Source of the DNA: DATDMG01 sp036518955
Lineage (GTDB): Bacteria; Actinomycetota; Actinomycetes; Actinomycetales; Kineosporiaceae
DNA: 6,484 bases
Assembly: GCA_036518955.1 (NCBI GenBank)
Contig: DATDMG010000378.1
Coordinates: 1-6,484, forward strand
Direction of reading: 5' to 3'
In this document: in pieces, positions 4,856-6,484 of the stretch
Layout of the letters: each line of letters opens with the position of its first letter
Position numbering within the stretch: position 1 is the stretch's first letter
Notes under the pieces: generated by a model
The model's input: only the letters and a program-made list of their open reading frames with translations
Database searches by the model: none
Told to the model about the DNA's origin: nothing
Program-made: the position numbers and the translations under genes

Positions 4856-6484
4856 TCAGCCGGCGATGTCGTACTGGAGGGTGCCGTGGTAGATGCCGGC
4901 GGGCTGGGTCGTCGGAACGGTGAGGGTGAGGGTGTCGGCGAGAGTCCAGGTGCCCTGGGTCCCGGCGGTGCCGGTCAGCAGCGGCAAGGGACAGGAGTAC
5001 GAGACACCTGGAACGACGTCACCCGGGCTCGAGCAGCCGGTGAAGGTGAAGGAACCACCGGCACCGACGGTCGGGGTACCGATGCTCCCGGGGGTCGCGG
5101 ACTTCAGGGCGGTCCCCACCGAGAGGTTGCCGGCAGCGAGCCGGTAGGCACCGGCGGACAGATCGGTGGCAGAGACAGCTGCCGTCCAGACCATCCCGTC
5201 GCCCAGAGTGTCGGTGACGGTGGCGCTGCCGGCCTCGACCGGCTTCCCCGTGGTCCCCGGGGCGAAGGTGCCCAGGGGGACACTGGACTGGCTGAGCGCA
5301 ATCGACAGCAAGCCACCGGTGATCGTCGCCGTGGTGTTCTGGAGCGGCAGGCCGCCAACTGCCGCCGTCCCGATCCGGTCGCCGGCGTTCTCGGTGAACC
5401 ATGTGTTGCCGTCCGGGCCTGCCGTGATCCCCTCCGGCCGGCTGCTGTCGGCGAGGCCCGTGGAGTACTCGGTGATCGTCCCACCAGGAGCGATCTTGCC
5501 GATCCGGTTGCTGCCGGGCTCGGTGAACCACAGATTGCCGTCCTGGCCCGCCGTGATCGCACGGGGACTGGAGTCGGCGGTGATGCCCGTGGAGTACTCG
5601 GTGACCGCCCCGGCAGGGGTGATCTTCCCGATCCGGTTGCCGGCGGCCTCGGTGAACCAGAGATTGCCGTCCGGGCCTGCCGTGATGCCGTCGGGGGCAC
5701 CACCTCGGGTGATGCGGGCCGAGTTCTCGGTGATGACGCCCGCTGGGGTGATCTTCCCGATCCGGTTGCCGGTGCTCTCGGTGAACCACAGGTTGCCGTC
5801 CGGCCCCACTGTGATCATGGTTGGGGAGCTGTGAGCGGTGATGCCCGTGGAGTACTCGGTGACCGCGCCGGAAGGGGCGATCTTGCCGATCCGGTTGCCG
5901 GTGCTCTCGGCAAACCACAGGTTGCCGTCCGGCCCTGCGGTGATCCCGGACGGCTGACTGTTCATGGTGATTCCGGCGGAGAATTCCGTGACCACGCCGG
6001 AAGGTGTGATCTTCCCGATCCGGTTCCCGTGGTTCTCAGTGAACCACACGTTGCCGTCCGGTCCCGCGGCGATCCCCCACGCCGGGCTGGTGATGCCCAC
6101 CGAGTATTCGGTGACGGTGCCAGCCAGGGTGATCTTGCCGACCCGGTGGCCGCCCTGTTCGGTGAACCAGAGATTGCCGTCCGGTCCGGCCGTCAGGGAG
6201 AAGGGGGCGCTGCGTGCGGTGATCCCGGCGGAGTGTTCGGTGATCGTGACGCTCGCCCGAGCAGTGGTCGTAGAGGTGGCCGGTGCAGAGGTGACCGGGG
6301 CAGTCGTCGCGGGCTCGGCTGCCGTCGTGAGGGGGGACGGCGCGGTGGTCGCGGTCGCGGCGGTCGCGGACGACGCCGCGGTCGGAGACACCGTCGTGTC
6401 GGTCGTCAGGTCCGGGGTCGTCGACGCCGTAGTCGTCGGCGCCGACGTGTCCACGGTGGGGGTGGGGGAGCCTGAGGCGGTAGC
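4856..6484 (-). CDS. Secreted seven-bladed Vgb-type propeller with WxL-like domain, paralogue; 5' end off window
   Basis: 542 codons are visible and the frame is open to the right edge, so the true start and signal peptide lie outside; the GTG at 6454 sits inside a low-complexity linker and is not a convincing start. The visible order, counted from the right edge, is: a Thr/Ser/Ala/Pro-rich linker (residues 1-77), seven propeller blades (about 78-378), then a 164-residue C-terminal domain (379-542). The C-terminal domain is identical at 123 of 164 positions (75%) to that of the next gene, by my ungapped alignment, including both cysteines (here 484 and 498), GTWTL and LQYDIAG. The blades share the AGPDGNLWFTE and NRIGKITP motifs. 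The few histidines in the propeller lie in blades 1, 2 and 4. It is the first visible gene of the apparent operon, so the promoter should lie beyond the window. An automatic label of virginiamycin B lyase would probably be misleading. Confidence 0.85.
   Translation of the reverse strand, partial: ATASGSPTPTVDTSAPTTTASTTPDLTTDTTVSPTAASSATAATATTAPSPLTTAAEPATTAPVTSAPATSTTTARASVTITEHSAGITARSAPFSLTAGPDGNLWFTEQGGHRVGKITLAGTVTEYSVGITSPAWGIAAGPDGNVWFTENHGNRIGKITPSGVVTEFSAGITMNSQPSGITAGPDGNLWFAESTGNRIGKIAPSGAVTEYSTGITAHSSPTMITVGPDGNLWFTESTGNRIGKITPAGVITENSARITRGGAPDGITAGPDGNLWFTEAAGNRIGKITPAGAVTEYSTGITADSSPRAITAGQDGNLWFTEPGSNRIGKIAPGGTITEYSTGLADSSRPEGITAGPDGNTWFTENAGDRIGTAAVGGLPLQNTTATITGGLLSIALSQSSVPLGTFAPGTTGKPVEAGSATVTDTLGDGMVWTAAVSATDLSAGAYRLAAGNLSVGTALKSATPGSIGTPTVGAGGSFTFTGCSSPGDVVPGVSYSCPLPLLTGTAGTQGTWTLADTLTLTVPTTQPAGIYHGTLQYDIAG
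5351..6253 (-). repeat. Seven tandem blade repeats (propeller of the 4856-6484 gene)
   Basis: The recurring element begins at 6233, 6104, 5981, 5852, 5723, 5594 and 5465 on the plus strand. The spacing is 129 bp except for one unit of 123 bp (blade 2, two residues shorter). A 38-bp stretch at 5604-5641 is identical to 3999-4036 in the neighbouring gene, at the same blade 5/6 boundary. The two arrays therefore descend from one seven-blade ancestor. Confidence 0.9.
6254..6484 (-). other. Low-complexity Thr/Ser/Ala/Pro linker coding segment
   Basis: These 77 codons encode almost only Thr, Ala, Ser, Pro and Val with a few acidic residues, for example TTTASTTPDLTTDTTVSP. Such segments usually act as extended wall-spanning or O-glycosylated stalks in actinobacterial surface proteins; that role is inference. 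The downstream paralogue has no equivalent: its propeller follows the signal peptide almost directly. Confidence 0.7.

Noticed and set aside
3737..6253. Regularly spaced repeats that could suggest a CRISPR array.
   Set aside because: The 129-bp unit is a multiple of three, encodes conserved blade residues, and shows no short identical repeats with unique spacers.
2885..6475. An open frame of 1196 codons on the plus strand, opposite all three surface-protein genes, with a repetitive Gly/Asp/Arg-rich translation.
   Set aside because: Its codons are the exact reverse complements of the minus-strand codons. Its stops would need TTA, CTA or TCA in the sense genes, which are rare at this GC content. 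Its repeats simply mirror the propeller blades, and it has no recognisable domain.

Overview
The window reads as chromosomal DNA of a high-GC actinobacterium. Codon third positions are almost all G or C, one gene belongs to the mycothiol-linked DinB/maleylpyruvate-isomerase-like superfamily, and another fragment resembles a small family I know mainly from Streptomyces and Frankia relatives. I cannot name the genus from the sequence alone.

Left part (1-1859). The 5' end of a minus-strand lipoprotein gene runs off the left edge. It has a clear lipobox and the start of what looks like an actinobacterial esterase domain. Next is an upstream region of about 280 bases holding a strong Shine-Dalgarno sequence and a GC-rich hairpin. 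A plus-strand open frame (600-1109) follows, with a recognisable core of a small family of unknown function; it is probably frameshifted near its end. An intact plus-strand gene for a TIGR03086-type metal-binding protein (1272-1859) comes after it. These genes show no obvious common pathway.

Right part (2042-6484), the notable region. Three minus-strand genes follow one another with gaps of 51 and 42 bases and look like one operon, read right to left. The first is cut by the right edge. The first two encode secreted tandem paralogues. Each has a seven-bladed beta-propeller of the Vgb (streptogramin lyase-like) repeat type, followed by a 164-residue C-terminal beta domain that resembles a divergent WxL cell-wall-binding domain. 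The third encodes a protein with a signal peptide, a DUF916-like domain, a second beta-sandwich, one C-terminal transmembrane helix and a basic cytoplasmic tail. That is the layout of the WxL-interacting proteins of Firmicutes. My reading is a cell-surface complex: two propeller proteins displayed on the wall and held through their C-terminal domains by a membrane-anchored partner. The propeller of the second paralogue has no histidine at all, so it is unlikely to be a virginiamycin B lyase and more likely a binding or scaffold module.

The propeller blades are visible in the DNA as a strict 129-bp period. This creates very long open frames on the opposite strand, which I reject as genes.
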